A DNA stretch of 64,000 bases from Jiella avicenniae (GTDB lineage Bacteria > Pseudomonadota > Alphaproteobacteria > Rhizobiales > Rhizobiaceae), in the NCBI RefSeq assembly GCF_021390325.1, contig NZ_JAJUWU010000008.1, forward strand, positions 1 to 64,000, written 5' to 3'. This document shows, one piece after another, positions 1 through 9,433 of the stretch; position 1 is the first letter of the stretch; every line of letters begins with the position of its first letter. Below the pieces are notes generated by a model. The model was not told where the DNA came from and did not search any database. It saw only the letters and a program-made list of their open reading frames with translations. Position numbers and translations under genes: made by a program.

Positions 1-768
<768 letters not shown>

Positions 769-843
769 CATCCGCGTCTTCGGCCGGCGTTGGATGGATC
801 GCACGGACGTTAAGCGTCGGCGAACATTTCGATTTATTTCGGA

Positions 844-870
844 CGGGCCCCTCGTGGGCCCGTTTTTTTT
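844..870 (+). terminator. Rho-independent terminator of tuf
   Basis: A perfect 7-bp GC stem (cgggccc / gggcccg, 844-850 and 856-862) with a 5-nt loop is followed directly by eight T residues. It lies 75 bases after the tuf stop codon and in the same orientation. Confidence 0.92.
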
Positions 871-1017
871 GGTTGTTGAGCGCAGACAGTCGGCGGCGTC
901 ACACTCAGTGAGAATGACCGTCCGATGATCGTGCTGTCAGAGACTCTGACGTGCGTCGCGTGCGTGACCATGAGTCTCTCGCACAGCCTCGTCGAAAAGG
1001 TCGACGGAGCCGTTCTT

Positions 1018-1737
1018 TCAGCCTGATGCCGAAGTCGTCCCGTAGAGCGGTATCCCGGTCGCGGCAGCAAGGCGCGGCTCAGTGGTCGAAACATGGTGGT
1101 GGCGTGATGCTGCTGCCTGCAGCGCGGCTCGATCCTCGGCGCCGTGCTTCCGCTGCAGATTGAGATCGTTATATTCATGCCCGGTCTGGTCGAGTGAGAT
1201 GCCGGCAATGATGATCTCGGGAATATCGTGGACAAGCGCAAACGCGATCATGGTCAGCGCGCTGGAGGGCCGGACATGCTCCCCCACCTCCCGAAATCGC
1301 GAGCCCATGGCTTGCAGCACGTAGTCGTCCCTCTCGTGACTGAGCAAATCGCATTCTCTGTCGGACGGCTTGCTCGCCATTCGGGAGAAGAAAACCCGCC
1401 AGGATGACTTGTTGCGTACTCGCAGAACTAACGAGAGCTGGAGATCGCTCCAGCGCGCCTCGTCCCACGACGTGGCGAGGGTGATGTCGCCATCGGGTAG
1501 CCCATGTTTCTTGGCGCTACGCCCCGCGAATTTGACGTAGGCAAAGACTGTATCCTCCGGCAGTTTCTGCGGCATCGTCGGGCTGGGAGCAGATCCAAGA
1601 ACGAACCAGGGGCGCCTTGCCAGGCCGTGAATGTCTAGCCAGCGCTGATTGGCTCGCACCGTGTGCCGAAACGCCGACGAGACGATGTCGTCGTTTGCCG
1701 CGGGACGCTTGAGCATCGGAGTGTTCAGCAATTTCAT
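1018..1737 (-). CDS. Putative GT42/sialyltransferase-fold glycosyltransferase, copy 1
   Basis: About 239 residues. I do not recognise a named family with certainty. An N-terminal WFVLGSAPSP motif, followed further on by ALVHDIPEIIIAGISLDQ and GHEYND, resembles the Rossmann-like layout of GT42 (Cst-type) sialyltransferases, where a GxGPS loop and a late 'G.....I.L.GI' strand bind the nucleotide sugar. The same layout occurs in the gene at 2883-3548, which shares GSAPSPT, the PEI.(I/L)(A/S)GISL segment and the G-H-x-Y element, so the two are paralogues. It sits 46 bases downstream of a DxD glycosyltransferase in the same strand, probably one operon. Base composition looks less GC-rich than the second copy. 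The donor sugar is unknown, and the GT42 link is inference. A later start at Met8 is possible. Confidence 0.7.
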   Translation of the reverse strand: MKLLNTPMLKRPAANDDIVSSAFRHTVRANQRWLDIHGLARRPWFVLGSAPSPTMPQKLPEDTVFAYVKFAGRSAKKHGLPDGDITLATSWDEARWSDLQLSLVLRVRNKSSWRVFFSRMASKPSDRECDLLSHERDDYVLQAMGSRFREVGEHVRPSSALTMIAFALVHDIPEIIIAGISLDQTGHEYNDLNLQRKHGAEDRAALQAAASRHHHVSTTEPRLAAATGIPLYGTTSASG

Positions 1738-1783
1738 GGAGAATGTCGTTCTGTCTCGTGAATTTCGGTGTTCGTTTCTATGA

Positions 1784-2710
1784 TCATGGTCTCTGCGCCT
1801 CGAAGTTCGGCGCCTCGGGGTTTGCAGGCTCTATCAGAGCCATCTCCGCGCGGTATCTCTCGGCATTCTTTCGCTTCCAGCCTTTTGCAGTCCAGATCGC
1901 GGACGTCTCGTTGAATTCATGGTCGGCGAATGCCATCGGCATCTGCGCCGTCCTCAACTCACCTCGCTCTTCGAGCGCCGCGACGAGGAGATGCAGGGCG
2001 ATCTGATCGACGTGATAGCCGGGGCGCATCTTCAGCATGCCCGTGATCGACCGTGCAAGGCGGTCGGCGAAGCGAATGGCGCTTGGGGTCGCATTGAATC
2101 CGACAGCGCTGGCCAGTACCTTGCGCGAGCTGTTGCGCTTGGCGGGGCGCTTGATCAGCCGGACGTCCTCGTCGCCGCGCATCTCTTCATAAGCCGGGGT
2201 GATCGGCCGCCGCGCAATGCCGTCGATGTCGAGGCACAAGACGGACGATTGGGTGGCAGCGAGGACAAGCGGTGCAAGGAGAAAGCGGACGCAGGCGAAG
2301 TAGATCGGTTCGTGGCGTGGGAGGCGTGCGCCGTAGCCTTCGTCCCACGTTACGGTGAGGTCGATGGCTGACAGTCTTGCCGCGAGTTCCCGAATGTCTG
2401 CATGCACTGCATCTGACGGTTCGCAGAGATGAAGATGAAAACGCTCAGGCTGGCGGTGCCGATCGATAGACCGTAACATCGTGCGAGCAAAATCCCAATA
2501 GTAATGCTCGTTACAAGCGGCGAGTATGACCGGCGGGCCTTTGCCGGTTGGCATGCTACCGAGGAATGTCGACTTCAGATCGTGGAAGTCCGAGACCTGT
2601 GCCGTTTCGTCCGCCAGTACCCGGTTGACGCAGCGCTGGATTCGCCAGCGCATCAAAAGCGAATGCTGTCCCTTCTCGATAGTGATGGGATGGGTGCCAG
2701 CCACTGTCAC
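1784..2710 (-). CDS. Putative DxD glycosyltransferase (GT8-like), copy 1
   Basis: 308 residues. It carries VILAACNEHYYWDFA near residue 61, typical of the first beta strand of a GT-A fold, and a DxD motif (LCLDIDG, Asp161/Asp163) for metal and nucleotide-sugar binding. The conserved YHVDQIAL segment follows, where GT8-like enzymes keep a second metal or acceptor contact. It is clearly paralogous to 3567-4463: PERxHLHLCEPS, LCLDxDGIAR, EDVRLIKRP and YHVDQIA are shared in order. The start is GTG (2708-2710) and a second in-frame GTG two codons on is better spaced from a GGAG. No signal peptide or membrane span is visible, so it is probably cytoplasmic and acts on surface or capsular glycan. Substrate unknown. 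Confidence 0.75.
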   Translation of the reverse strand: MTVAGTHPITIEKGQHSLLMRWRIQRCVNRVLADETAQVSDFHDLKSTFLGSMPTGKGPPVILAACNEHYYWDFARTMLRSIDRHRQPERFHLHLCEPSDAVHADIRELAARLSAIDLTVTWDEGYGARLPRHEPIYFACVRFLLAPLVLAATQSSVLCLDIDGIARRPITPAYEEMRGDEDVRLIKRPAKRNSSRKVLASAVGFNATPSAIRFADRLARSITGMLKMRPGYHVDQIALHLLVAALEERGELRTAQMPMAFADHEFNETSAIWTAKGWKRKNAERYRAEMALIEPANPEAPNFEAQRP

Positions 2711-2882
2711 CTCCGCTCCGGCATCGCAGCTCTACTGCCGCGCGACTCAGCGCGATCCTTCTCATGCCACCAATAGACCGTCGATCAGACCCGTGCATCC
2801 GCGAAATGCAGCCGACGAACCGATAGCGTCTTCATTACACAGGCTTGAGCAAGAGAAATGCAGGAAAGCGCCCGGGATCTCG

Positions 2883-3548
2883 TCAGCGAGGGGGCTGCCA
2901 AAGTCTGACGCCGACTTCGGCCGCCAGATCGGCTTCGCTCGTGGCCAGACGCGGCTCCTTCGCAAGGGCGGAGAGCACGGCGCGATCTTCGTCCACCTGC
3001 CGGCGGCGGCGGCCGAGCTGATCGTAGGAATGGCCGACCTTGGAGAGCGAAATGCCCGACAGCACGATTTCCGGCACGCCGAGAAGCAGGCCGTAGCAGG
3101 CCATTGCGACGCCGTTGGTCACCTTGCCGAGATCGCCGATCGAATCGAGCGTCGTGCCGCTGACCTGGAGCACCAGCCGTTCGCGGTCCCGCCGTCGCAG
3201 CGGCCGGACCCTGCCGATGTGATCGTAGGGTTTGCCGATCAAGAGGAGCGGTAACAGCAGGGCCGGGACGGTATGGATCCAGAGAAGGAGTTCCGTATCG
3301 GTGTGCCGGTGCTCTTCCCAGGACTTCTTCTTCGCCCGCACGGTGAGGGCCGCCCGGCCGTATCCCATCGCCTGGGCGGTGCGGCCGGCGTTGTTGATGT
3401 CGATCCGCGCATGGGTGTCGAAGATCGCGTCGGGGATCGTCGGGCTCGGGGCGGAGCCGAGGACCAGCCAGGGCTTGTCGAGGATGCCCAATGGCTTCAG
3501 CCATTTCCTGTGGGTGTCGACGAAGGAGGAAAGGTCGGACTCGGGCAT
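2883..3548 (-). CDS. Putative GT42/sialyltransferase-fold glycosyltransferase, copy 2
   Basis: 221 residues, paralogous to 1018-1737. It has WLVLGSAPSP near residue 27, INNAGRTAQAMGYG (an Asn-Gly element after the first strand, as in nucleotide-sugar binding loops), and TNGVAMACYGLLLGVPEI then VLSGISLSKVGHSYD. The 'T.G......A...G...I.L.GI' order is the layout I associate with GT42-type sialyltransferases. Donor and acceptor cannot be deduced. The start at 3546-3548 (ATG) lies 18 bases after the stop of the upstream DxD gene, so the two are almost certainly co-transcribed. There is no signal peptide. Confidence 0.72.
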   Translation of the reverse strand: MPESDLSSFVDTHRKWLKPLGILDKPWLVLGSAPSPTIPDAIFDTHARIDINNAGRTAQAMGYGRAALTVRAKKKSWEEHRHTDTELLLWIHTVPALLLPLLLIGKPYDHIGRVRPLRRRDRERLVLQVSGTTLDSIGDLGKVTNGVAMACYGLLLGVPEIVLSGISLSKVGHSYDQLGRRRRQVDEDRAVLSALAKEPRLATSEADLAAEVGVRLWQPPR

Positions 3549-3566
3549 CGTGGCGGGGTCGGGACT

Positions 3567-4463
3567 CTAGCTGTTTTCGAAAGCGCCGTTTATCGCACCC
3601 TTGGCGCTCATGAAAGCTTCGGAGTTCTTGCGCTGCCAGCTCTTGGCCGTCCAGACGGCCGAATCCGCGGCAAATTCGTGATCGGCGAAGGAGTGTGGCA
3701 TCTGGGCGGTCCGGAGCTCGCCCCTGGCTTCCATGGCTTCGACGATCCTGACGATGGCGATCTGGTCGACGTGGTAGCGGGGGCGTATCTTCAAGATTGC
3801 GGCAATGGCCCGGCCGAGCCGCCCGGCGAAACGAAGACCGGCGTCCGTCGGCTGAATCGCCAGCGCGCTGGCGAGCACCCGGCGGACCGACTTTTCACCC
3901 GGCCGCTTGATCAGTCGAACGTCCTCGTCGCCGGTGATCGCCGAAAGGGCAGGAGTGATCGGCAGGCGGGCGATGCCGTCGACGTCGAGGCAGAGCACCG
4001 TCGATCGGGTCGCTTCGAGGATGAGGGGGGCGATCAGGAAGCGCACGGCCGCATAGTAGATCGTCGGATAAGCCGGCAGCCGGGCGCTTTCGCCTTGGTC
4101 CCACGTGAAGGTGAGATCCACGGCCGAGAGCGACGCAGAAAGCGCTTCGACGTCTCCGAGCGCTTTCTGCGAAGGCTCGCACAGATGCAGGTGAACGCGT
4201 TCCGGGGCGCCGACAGCCTCGATCGACCGCAGAAACGTGCGGGCGAATTCCCAGTAATAGAGCTCGTTGCAGGCCGCGAGGATGATCGGCGCGCCGCCGC
4301 CCGTCGGCAGATCTCCACGAAGGGTCCGCCGGAACGCGTCGTAGCTTTCAAAATGGGCCCTTTTCCCGGACATCGCCATTTTCACGAGGCGTTCGATCCG
4401 CCACCGGGAAAGCAGCGAATGGCGCTTCTTCTTGATGACGATCGGCGGGGAGAGGTCCATCAT
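3567..4463 (-). CDS. Putative DxD glycosyltransferase (GT8-like), copy 2
   Basis: 298 residues from the ATG at 4461-4463. The frame stays open back to 4577, but the paralogue at 1784-2710 begins at the equivalent point (19 residues before a shared HSLL.RWRI.R), so the short start is preferred. It shows IILAACNELYYWEFA (about residue 60), DxD in LCLDVDG (Asp160/Asp162), EDVRLIKRPG and YHVDQIAI. It is the first gene of a four-gene minus-strand run with 2883-3548, 1784-2710 and 1018-1737. A 172-base gap separates the two pairs. Likely a cytoplasmic GT-A transferase for a cell-surface glycan; the sugar is unknown. Confidence 0.75.
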   Translation of the reverse strand: MMDLSPPIVIKKKRHSLLSRWRIERLVKMAMSGKRAHFESYDAFRRTLRGDLPTGGGAPIILAACNELYYWEFARTFLRSIEAVGAPERVHLHLCEPSQKALGDVEALSASLSAVDLTFTWDQGESARLPAYPTIYYAAVRFLIAPLILEATRSTVLCLDVDGIARLPITPALSAITGDEDVRLIKRPGEKSVRRVLASALAIQPTDAGLRFAGRLGRAIAAILKIRPRYHVDQIAIVRIVEAMEARGELRTAQMPHSFADHEFAADSAVWTAKSWQRKNSEAFMSAKGAINGAFENS

Positions 4464-4684
4464 CGGCTCGCGAACGGTTTGGGCGCCCCCGCAACTAGCA
4501 GCAAAGAAATCGGCGCGCCATCGCCGACGGTTGATCTGGCGCAACGACCGGAGGGGCCGATCGACGCTTGAAACCATTCGTCACGCCTTGCCGCGAGCGC
4601 GCCACGATCGCCGTTTGATAAGGCGGGCTTCAAGTGGCGCACGCTTCTTGCTAGAGCAGGCGCAAAGGAAAAGGGAAAGCCGCA

Positions 4685-5374
4685 ATGTCCATCGATACCG
4701 CCCGCATCTTCATCGGTTTCGACACCAAGGAAGTGCTCGCCTATCACGTTCTCGCCCAGAGCATCCTCGAAAACTCTTCGATGCCGGTCGAGTTTTCTCC
4801 AATCGTTCTAAAGAACCTGGAGGGAATCTTCACGCGGGAGCGCAACAACCTGCAATCCACAGAATTTTCCTTCTCCCGCTTCCTCGTGCCGGCGCTGTCG
4901 AACTTCGAGGGCTGGAGCCTGTTCATGGACTGCGACATGATGCTCCGCGCCGACATCGCCGAGCTCTGGAAGCTGCGGGACGACCGCTGTGCTGCGATGT
5001 GCGTCAAGCACGATTACGTGCCGAAGATCGAGACGAAATTCCTCGGCCAGACCCAGACCAAATACGAAAAGAAGAACTGGTCGAGCGTCATCCTGTTCAA
5101 CAACGCCAAGTGCAAGGCGCTGACGCAGGACTACGTCAATTCCGCGACGGGCCTCGAACTGCACCAGTTCAAGTGGCTGGGGAACGACGACCTGATCGGC
5201 GAGCTGCCGCGCGAGTGGAACTGGCTGGTCAACGAATACGAGTACAACGAGAACGCCAAGAACGTCCATTTCACCGACGGCGGCCCGTATTTCGACGAAT
5301 ACCGGGATTGCGACTATGCCGACGAATGGTTCGCCGCGCGGGAGCGGACGATGTTCGTCCAGCAGCGGGCGTAG
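4685..5374 (+). CDS. Putative GT8/GT24-like glycosyltransferase
   Basis: 229 residues with a clear DxD motif (LFMDCDMML, Asp82 and Asp84), preceded by ARIFIGFDTKE at the N-terminus, the usual opening strand of family-8-like GT-A enzymes. A WSSVILFNN segment and a late HFTDGGPYF (the His-x4-Gly element that contacts UDP in GT8/GT24) complete the expected order. No signal peptide or membrane span is seen. The start is an ATG 7-10 bases after an AAGGGAAAG ribosome binding site. It diverges from the minus-strand glycosyltransferase genes and is followed 90 bases later by a further transferase-like gene. Substrate unknown. Confidence 0.8.
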   Translation: MSIDTARIFIGFDTKEVLAYHVLAQSILENSSMPVEFSPIVLKNLEGIFTRERNNLQSTEFSFSRFLVPALSNFEGWSLFMDCDMMLRADIAELWKLRDDRCAAMCVKHDYVPKIETKFLGQTQTKYEKKNWSSVILFNNAKCKALTQDYVNSATGLELHQFKWLGNDDLIGELPREWNWLVNEYEYNENAKNVHFTDGGPYFDEYRDCDYADEWFAARERTMFVQQRA

Positions 5375-5464
5375 GTTGCCGGCAATGCCGCGTCGCCCGA
5401 CCGGCGGCAGCGAAATCCTTTCCCGGCCGTGCGATCCGCGCGGCCGGTGCGTTTTGGTTGAAGC

Positions 5465-6286
5465 ATGACCGATCTGCCGAACGATCCGGACGGCTGGGCC
5501 GCCTTCTTTGCGCGGTTCGAGACGGTGGTCTTCGTCGCCAACAGCGAGGCGGCGGACGTGCCGGCGCTTCGCCGGCAGCATGGCGCGGGAACCCTCTTCG
5601 TCTTCTTCAACAAGGTCTACAAGGTGCTTTCCGCGCCTTTCGAGGGGGAGAGCCTGCTCGTCGCCCGCTCCTCGGGCGCCGGCGCCAACATCGTCTATCG
5701 TCGCGAGGTGGAGACGGTGTGCGGCTTCTTCCGGGCGCCCGGCTTTCACGGCGTCCTCAACCTGAAGGCCCGGCCCTTCGAGCGTCTCAGCGAAGGCCGG
5801 GAGTTCGGCGACCGGCCGGTGGGCCACATCGATCTTTGCGAAGACTTCGCCGGCTTCTATCCGCCCGACTACGCGCCGACGACGGGCTTTGCCATGGCGG
5901 TCTGGCTGTCGGAAGCCTGTCCCGGCAAGAGGATCGTCCTTGCCGGCTTTTCCGCCGAGCGCTCGGAGCGCTGGAAGCTCTTCCACGATCACGACTGGAC
6001 CTTCGAGCAGATCGTCCTTCGGCTGATGGCGCGCTCCGGCCGGATCGAGATGATCGGCGGCCGGACCACGGCACCGCTCGACGCAATCGCCCGGCGGTTT
6101 CCCGACATCGCGCCGCAGGAGGTGGCGCTGGTGGCGACGGAGGTTCTGGCCACCCGGCAGGAAGGGACGAACCGGGCCGTCGACCGGCTCTACTCGATCG
6201 TCAAGCCGCTGACGGGTCTGGACGGACTGATCCGCCGGCTGAAGCCGAAGACGCGCAAGCAGAAGCTCGCCGAAACCGGCAGATAG
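5465..6286 (+). CDS. Putative sialyltransferase-like (GT29/GT42-fold) protein
   Basis: 273 residues. The N-terminus reads VVFVANSEAAD, like the nucleotide-sugar loop of sialyltransferase-fold enzymes. Residues ~140-180 read PTTGFAMAVWLSEA, then RIVLAGF, then LFHDHDW, matching the 'P(S/T)TG....A......V.L.GF.....HD' pattern of GT29/GT42-like proteins, in which the late His is catalytic. Overall length fits a cytoplasmic bacterial enzyme of this class. I am confident it is a real gene (typical codon use, defined ATG, no competing frame) and moderately confident of the fold. The reaction is inference. It belongs to the same glycan locus as its upstream neighbour. Confidence 0.7.
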   Translation: MTDLPNDPDGWAAFFARFETVVFVANSEAADVPALRRQHGAGTLFVFFNKVYKVLSAPFEGESLLVARSSGAGANIVYRREVETVCGFFRAPGFHGVLNLKARPFERLSEGREFGDRPVGHIDLCEDFAGFYPPDYAPTTGFAMAVWLSEACPGKRIVLAGFSAERSERWKLFHDHDWTFEQIVLRLMARSGRIEMIGGRTTAPLDAIARRFPDIAPQEVALVATEVLATRQEGTNRAVDRLYSIVKPLTGLDGLIRRLKPKTRKQKLAETGR

Positions 6287-6478
6287 CCTGTCGTCTTTCC
6301 GGCGCACTCTCCGGCACGGTATCCTGATGACCGGCGTCCTGACACCCATCACACAAACGTCAGGCTCGCGGTCGCGAGCTTCGGCGTAACTATTCCGTGC
6401 CCGGCGGCCGATCGGCAACGCGGCGCGGGCCGGGATGGGTCGTGCGGAATCAGGCCGTATCGCGAGAGGGACTGGAGC

Positions 6479-7726
6479 TTGGCCGGGAACTGGCACGAAG
6501 CGGAGGCAGGTGACGGCAGCGGCGCTGGGCCCGGTCCGAGCGGCGCCGCGTCGGCCGGGCCGCTCGCCTTCTTCGAGGCGCTGCCGGTCGAGACCGACTT
6601 CGCGCGGCTTGCCGATCCGGGGCTCTACCATTCGCTCCCGGCGGGCTGGGTCATCGGCCTTGCCGACATCGAGCGGTCCACCGATGCCGTGGCCACCGGT
6701 GGCTACAAGGCGGTGAACACGGTGGCCGCCGCCGTCATCGCCGCCATCGCCAACCAGCTTTCCGGACGCGACTTTCCCTTCGTCTTCGCCGGGGACGGCG
6801 CGAGCTTCGCGCTGCCGCCCGAACTGGCGTCCGTCGGACGCGCGGGGCTCGCCGCCGTCGCCGGCTGGGCGCGCGATGCCTTCGGCTTCAGGCTGCGCAC
6901 CGCAATCGTCCCGGTCGAAACGATCCGCCGCGAGGGACACGACGTCCGGATCGCCCGCTTCGCCGCGTCTTCCGACGTGTCCTACACGATGTTCGCCGGC
7001 GGCGGGCTGGCCTTTGCCGAAGCGCGGATGAAGGAGGGGCGCTTCACCATCGAACCCGCCATCGGCGACGATGCCCGGCCGGACCTCACCGGTCTTTCCT
7101 GCCGCTTTTCCGCAATCCCGGCACGGCATGGCGTCATCCTGTCGCTGATCGTGCTGCCGACCGGGACGACCTCGACGGAGCGGTTTTCCGCGCTTGCCGC
7201 CGAGATCCTGGCACTCGCCGCGCAGGCCTCGGACGCCGGGCGGCCCGTGCCGGACGAGGGGCCGGCACAGACATGGCCCTCGGCCGGCCTGATGATCGAG
7301 GCCCGCACGGCGGCAGCCAGGACCGGGCGACCGCTCTGGTTTTCGGCCGTCTCCGTCGGCATCCGCTCGCTGCTCGCTCATCTGACCTTCGCCACCGGGA
7401 CGAAGGTCGGCGCGTTCGAGCCCGGAAGATATCGCGGCGAGATCGTCCGCAACACCGATTTCCGCAAGTTCGACGACGGCTTGCGGCTGACGCTCGATTG
7501 CAGCCCCGACCTCGCCGATCGCATTGCGGAGACCACCGGCCGGGCCGAGGCGGACGGCATTGCCGTCACCGGCCTGCATCGCCAGGAGGCAGCGCTGATG
7601 ACGTGCTTCGTCCCGGTCGCGAGCCGCAGCGATCACGTGCATTTCGTCGACGGCGCGATGGGCGGCTACGCCGCCGCGGCCGTCATGGCCTTCGGCAAGG
7701 AGCGCCGGCAGACCGTGGCGCCGTGA
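6479..7726 (+). CDS. DUF3095 family protein (adenylate-cyclase-like fold)
   Basis: 415 residues. Residues ~57-90 (WVIGLADIERSTDAVATGGY, then VNTVAAAVIAAI) and FPFVFAGDGASFALP near residue 100 match the start of DUF3095, a family with resemblance to class III nucleotide cyclases. The Asp of ADIERST and the GDG motif sit where metal-binding Asp residues of cyclases lie, but activity has not been assigned to the family as far as I know. The start is TTG at 6479-6481, after a CTGGAG ribosome binding site; no in-frame ATG precedes the conserved part. It stands alone between the glycan locus and convergent dsbB. No signal peptide. Confidence 0.85.
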   Translation: MAGNWHEAEAGDGSGAGPGPSGAASAGPLAFFEALPVETDFARLADPGLYHSLPAGWVIGLADIERSTDAVATGGYKAVNTVAAAVIAAIANQLSGRDFPFVFAGDGASFALPPELASVGRAGLAAVAGWARDAFGFRLRTAIVPVETIRREGHDVRIARFAASSDVSYTMFAGGGLAFAEARMKEGRFTIEPAIGDDARPDLTGLSCRFSAIPARHGVILSLIVLPTGTTSTERFSALAAEILALAAQASDAGRPVPDEGPAQTWPSAGLMIEARTAAARTGRPLWFSAVSVGIRSLLAHLTFATGTKVGAFEPGRYRGEIVRNTDFRKFDDGLRLTLDCSPDLADRIAETTGRAEADGIAVTGLHRQEAALMTCFVPVASRSDHVHFVDGAMGGYAAAAVMAFGKERRQTVAP

Positions 7727-7734
7727 CGCCGGGC

Positions 7735-8268
7735 TCAGGCGAAGCGATCGGCCTTGGCGAAGGCGGAGCGCAGGGCGACCGCGGCGAAGAGGGCCGAGGT
7801 GACGGCGTTCCACCCTGCGAAGGACAGCCCGAGGAACCGCCCGGCCGCTGCGTCGCAGGAGGGGGGCTTGACGGCGTCGATGTCGGCCAGCAGATCGCCG
7901 GTGCCAAGACCGCCGCCGCCGACCTGCGAGCATCCCGCCGGTCCTGCCCAGAAATGCCACTCGACACCGGCGTGATAGACGGCAAGGCCCAGCGAGACCA
8001 GCATGATCAGGCCGATGAGGAAGATCAGCCCCCGCGTGAGCGGCGCCGAAGCGCGGCCGGCGGCAGCCACGAAGGCGGCGAGGGCGATCGGCACGCCGAC
8101 ATAATAGGGGATCCGCTCCTCGAGACAGAGGGCGCAGGGGATGTAGCCGCCGACATACTGGAAGAGCAGGGCCGAGCCGACGGTGATCGCCATGCCGGCG
8201 AAGAGAAAGCTGGAGGCCAGCACCTGGCGAAAGCCGGTCGGACGGCGGAGGACGTCGGAAAATGCCAT
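7735..8268 (-). CDS. dsbB: Disulfide bond formation protein B
   Basis: Inner-membrane quinone reductase that reoxidises DsbA. The 177 residues contain four hydrophobic spans and the two required periplasmic cysteine pairs: PCALCLEERIPYY (Cys45/Cys48, with the Arg known to contact quinone close behind) and Cys113/Cys138 in the second loop (GCSQ ... PPSCD). The length matches the short alphaproteobacterial DsbB type. It starts 10 bases after the stop of the DedA-like gene, so the two form an operon. No dsbA is present in the window. It converges with the DUF3095 gene, 8 bases between stops. Confidence 0.95.
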   Translation of the reverse strand: MAFSDVLRRPTGFRQVLASSFLFAGMAITVGSALLFQYVGGYIPCALCLEERIPYYVGVPIALAAFVAAAGRASAPLTRGLIFLIGLIMLVSLGLAVYHAGVEWHFWAGPAGCSQVGGGGLGTGDLLADIDAVKPPSCDAAAGRFLGLSFAGWNAVTSALFAAVALRSAFAKADRFA

Positions 8269-8278
8269 TGGCGGGGCC

Positions 8279-8860
8279 TCAGAAGAGATAGCGGACCGCG
8301 ACGAAGCCGCCGATCAGAAGGATCATGAACAGGGTGAAAAGTAGCCCGAGATTCTTCTCGATGAAGCCCTGGATCGGCGCGCCGTAGCGGTGGAGCAGAA
8401 AGGTGACCAGGAAGAACCGTGCCCCGCGCCCGACGATCGAGACCAGGGTGAAGACGACGAGATTGAGCCCGGTGACGCCGGAGAAGATCGTCAGCACCTT
8501 GTAGGGAAACGGCGTCAGCGCGGCGAAAAGCACGGCCCAGCCGCCCCATTCGTTGTAGCGCGCGGTCATCTCGGCGAAGGCGTCTGCCTTGCCGTAGAAT
8601 GCGAGGATCGGCTGTCCGATCAGCTCGAAGAAGAATGCGCCGATGGCGTATCCGAGAAAGGCGCCGAGAACGGAGCCGATGGTCGCGACGGCCGCGATGC
8701 GGATCCATTTCGCCCGGTCGGCGATGACCATGGGGATGATCAGGACGTCGGGCGGGATCGGAAAGACCGAGCTCTCGATGAAGGCGATGGCGCCGAGCGC
8801 CCGTTCGGCATGGCGGGTCGCGGCCAGCGACAGGACCCAGTCGTAGAGGCGGCGAAGCAT
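8279..8860 (-). CDS. DedA/YqaA family membrane protein (SNARE-associated Golgi domain)
   Basis: 193 residues from the ATG at 8858-8860 (MLRRLYDWVLSLA); the frame is open to 8929 but the upstream part lacks family character. It shows the YqaA-type order: FIESSVFPIPPDVLIIPMV (helix entry with Glu and the Phe-Pro-x-Pro-Pro element), GSVLGAFLGYAIGAF (glycine-rich membrane turn), TPFPYKVLTIFSGVTGL and RGARFFLV. These are the marks of the DedA superfamily, which is linked to lipid scrambling and membrane potential maintenance. Four to five membrane helices are predicted. Probably co-transcribed with dsbB downstream. Confidence 0.9.
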   Translation of the reverse strand: MLRRLYDWVLSLAATRHAERALGAIAFIESSVFPIPPDVLIIPMVIADRAKWIRIAAVATIGSVLGAFLGYAIGAFFFELIGQPILAFYGKADAFAEMTARYNEWGGWAVLFAALTPFPYKVLTIFSGVTGLNLVVFTLVSIVGRGARFFLVTFLLHRYGAPIQGFIEKNLGLLFTLFMILLIGGFVAVRYLF

Positions 8861-9156
8861 GGATGAACGACCGTTCGGGAGCTGTCGACGAGGGATGACG
8901 GGGCCAGCGATTAGGCCGAAGCCGGCCATAACGCAATCCCGCGAGCGCTGCTGCCGCGGCGCGGAACCGACCGAGCGGCACGAATTCGCGGGAAACGGCC
9001 AAATATCCTGCCGGGTCGTCTGGACGTCGCCGTCGCGTTTGTGGCATGGAAGCCCCGTCGATCGGCCGTGTGCGTGCCGAAAGACGGCCGCCGATACGCG
9101 GCGCTGCGGTGCCTGAAGGGCCCCGACGAGCGCCGGTCAGATCGGGCGGCAGACGT

Positions 9157-9241
9157 GCGGGTGTGGTGGAACTGGTAGACGCGCCGGACTCAAAATCCGG
9201 TTCCGAAAGGAGTGTCGGTTCGATTCCGACCACCCGCACCA
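9157..9241 (+). tRNA. tRNA-Leu (CAA anticodon)
   Basis: An 85-base cloverleaf. The acceptor stem is gcgggtg (9157-9163) with cacccgc (9231-9237), followed by discriminator A and an encoded CCA (9239-9241). The anticodon loop ctcaaaa spans 9189-9195 with anticodon CAA at 9191-9193. A long variable arm and the ggttcgattcc T-loop confirm a class II leucine tRNA. Confidence 0.97.
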
Positions 9242-9433
9242 TTTTCCCGCGCATCGTTTGCGCCGAGCCCACCTGCTGATTTCACGGCTTTTTTCTCCGC
9301 CTCGGATCCCCAAAATGGAGGCCGTCGGTTCGAGCGTCCAGCACCGGGTGCCTTGCCGGGACGATCGCCGAACCTTCGGTCGGCCGCGATTCTCGCGCCG
9401 GGTCCGCCTCGCGCCGGAACCGTTCTTTCATGC

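Noticed and set aside
4808-7960. A 1050-codon open frame on the minus strand
   Set aside because: It runs antisense to three well-supported genes and is rich in Arg, Pro and Gly, as expected of the complementary frame of GC-rich DNA. No domain is recognisable.
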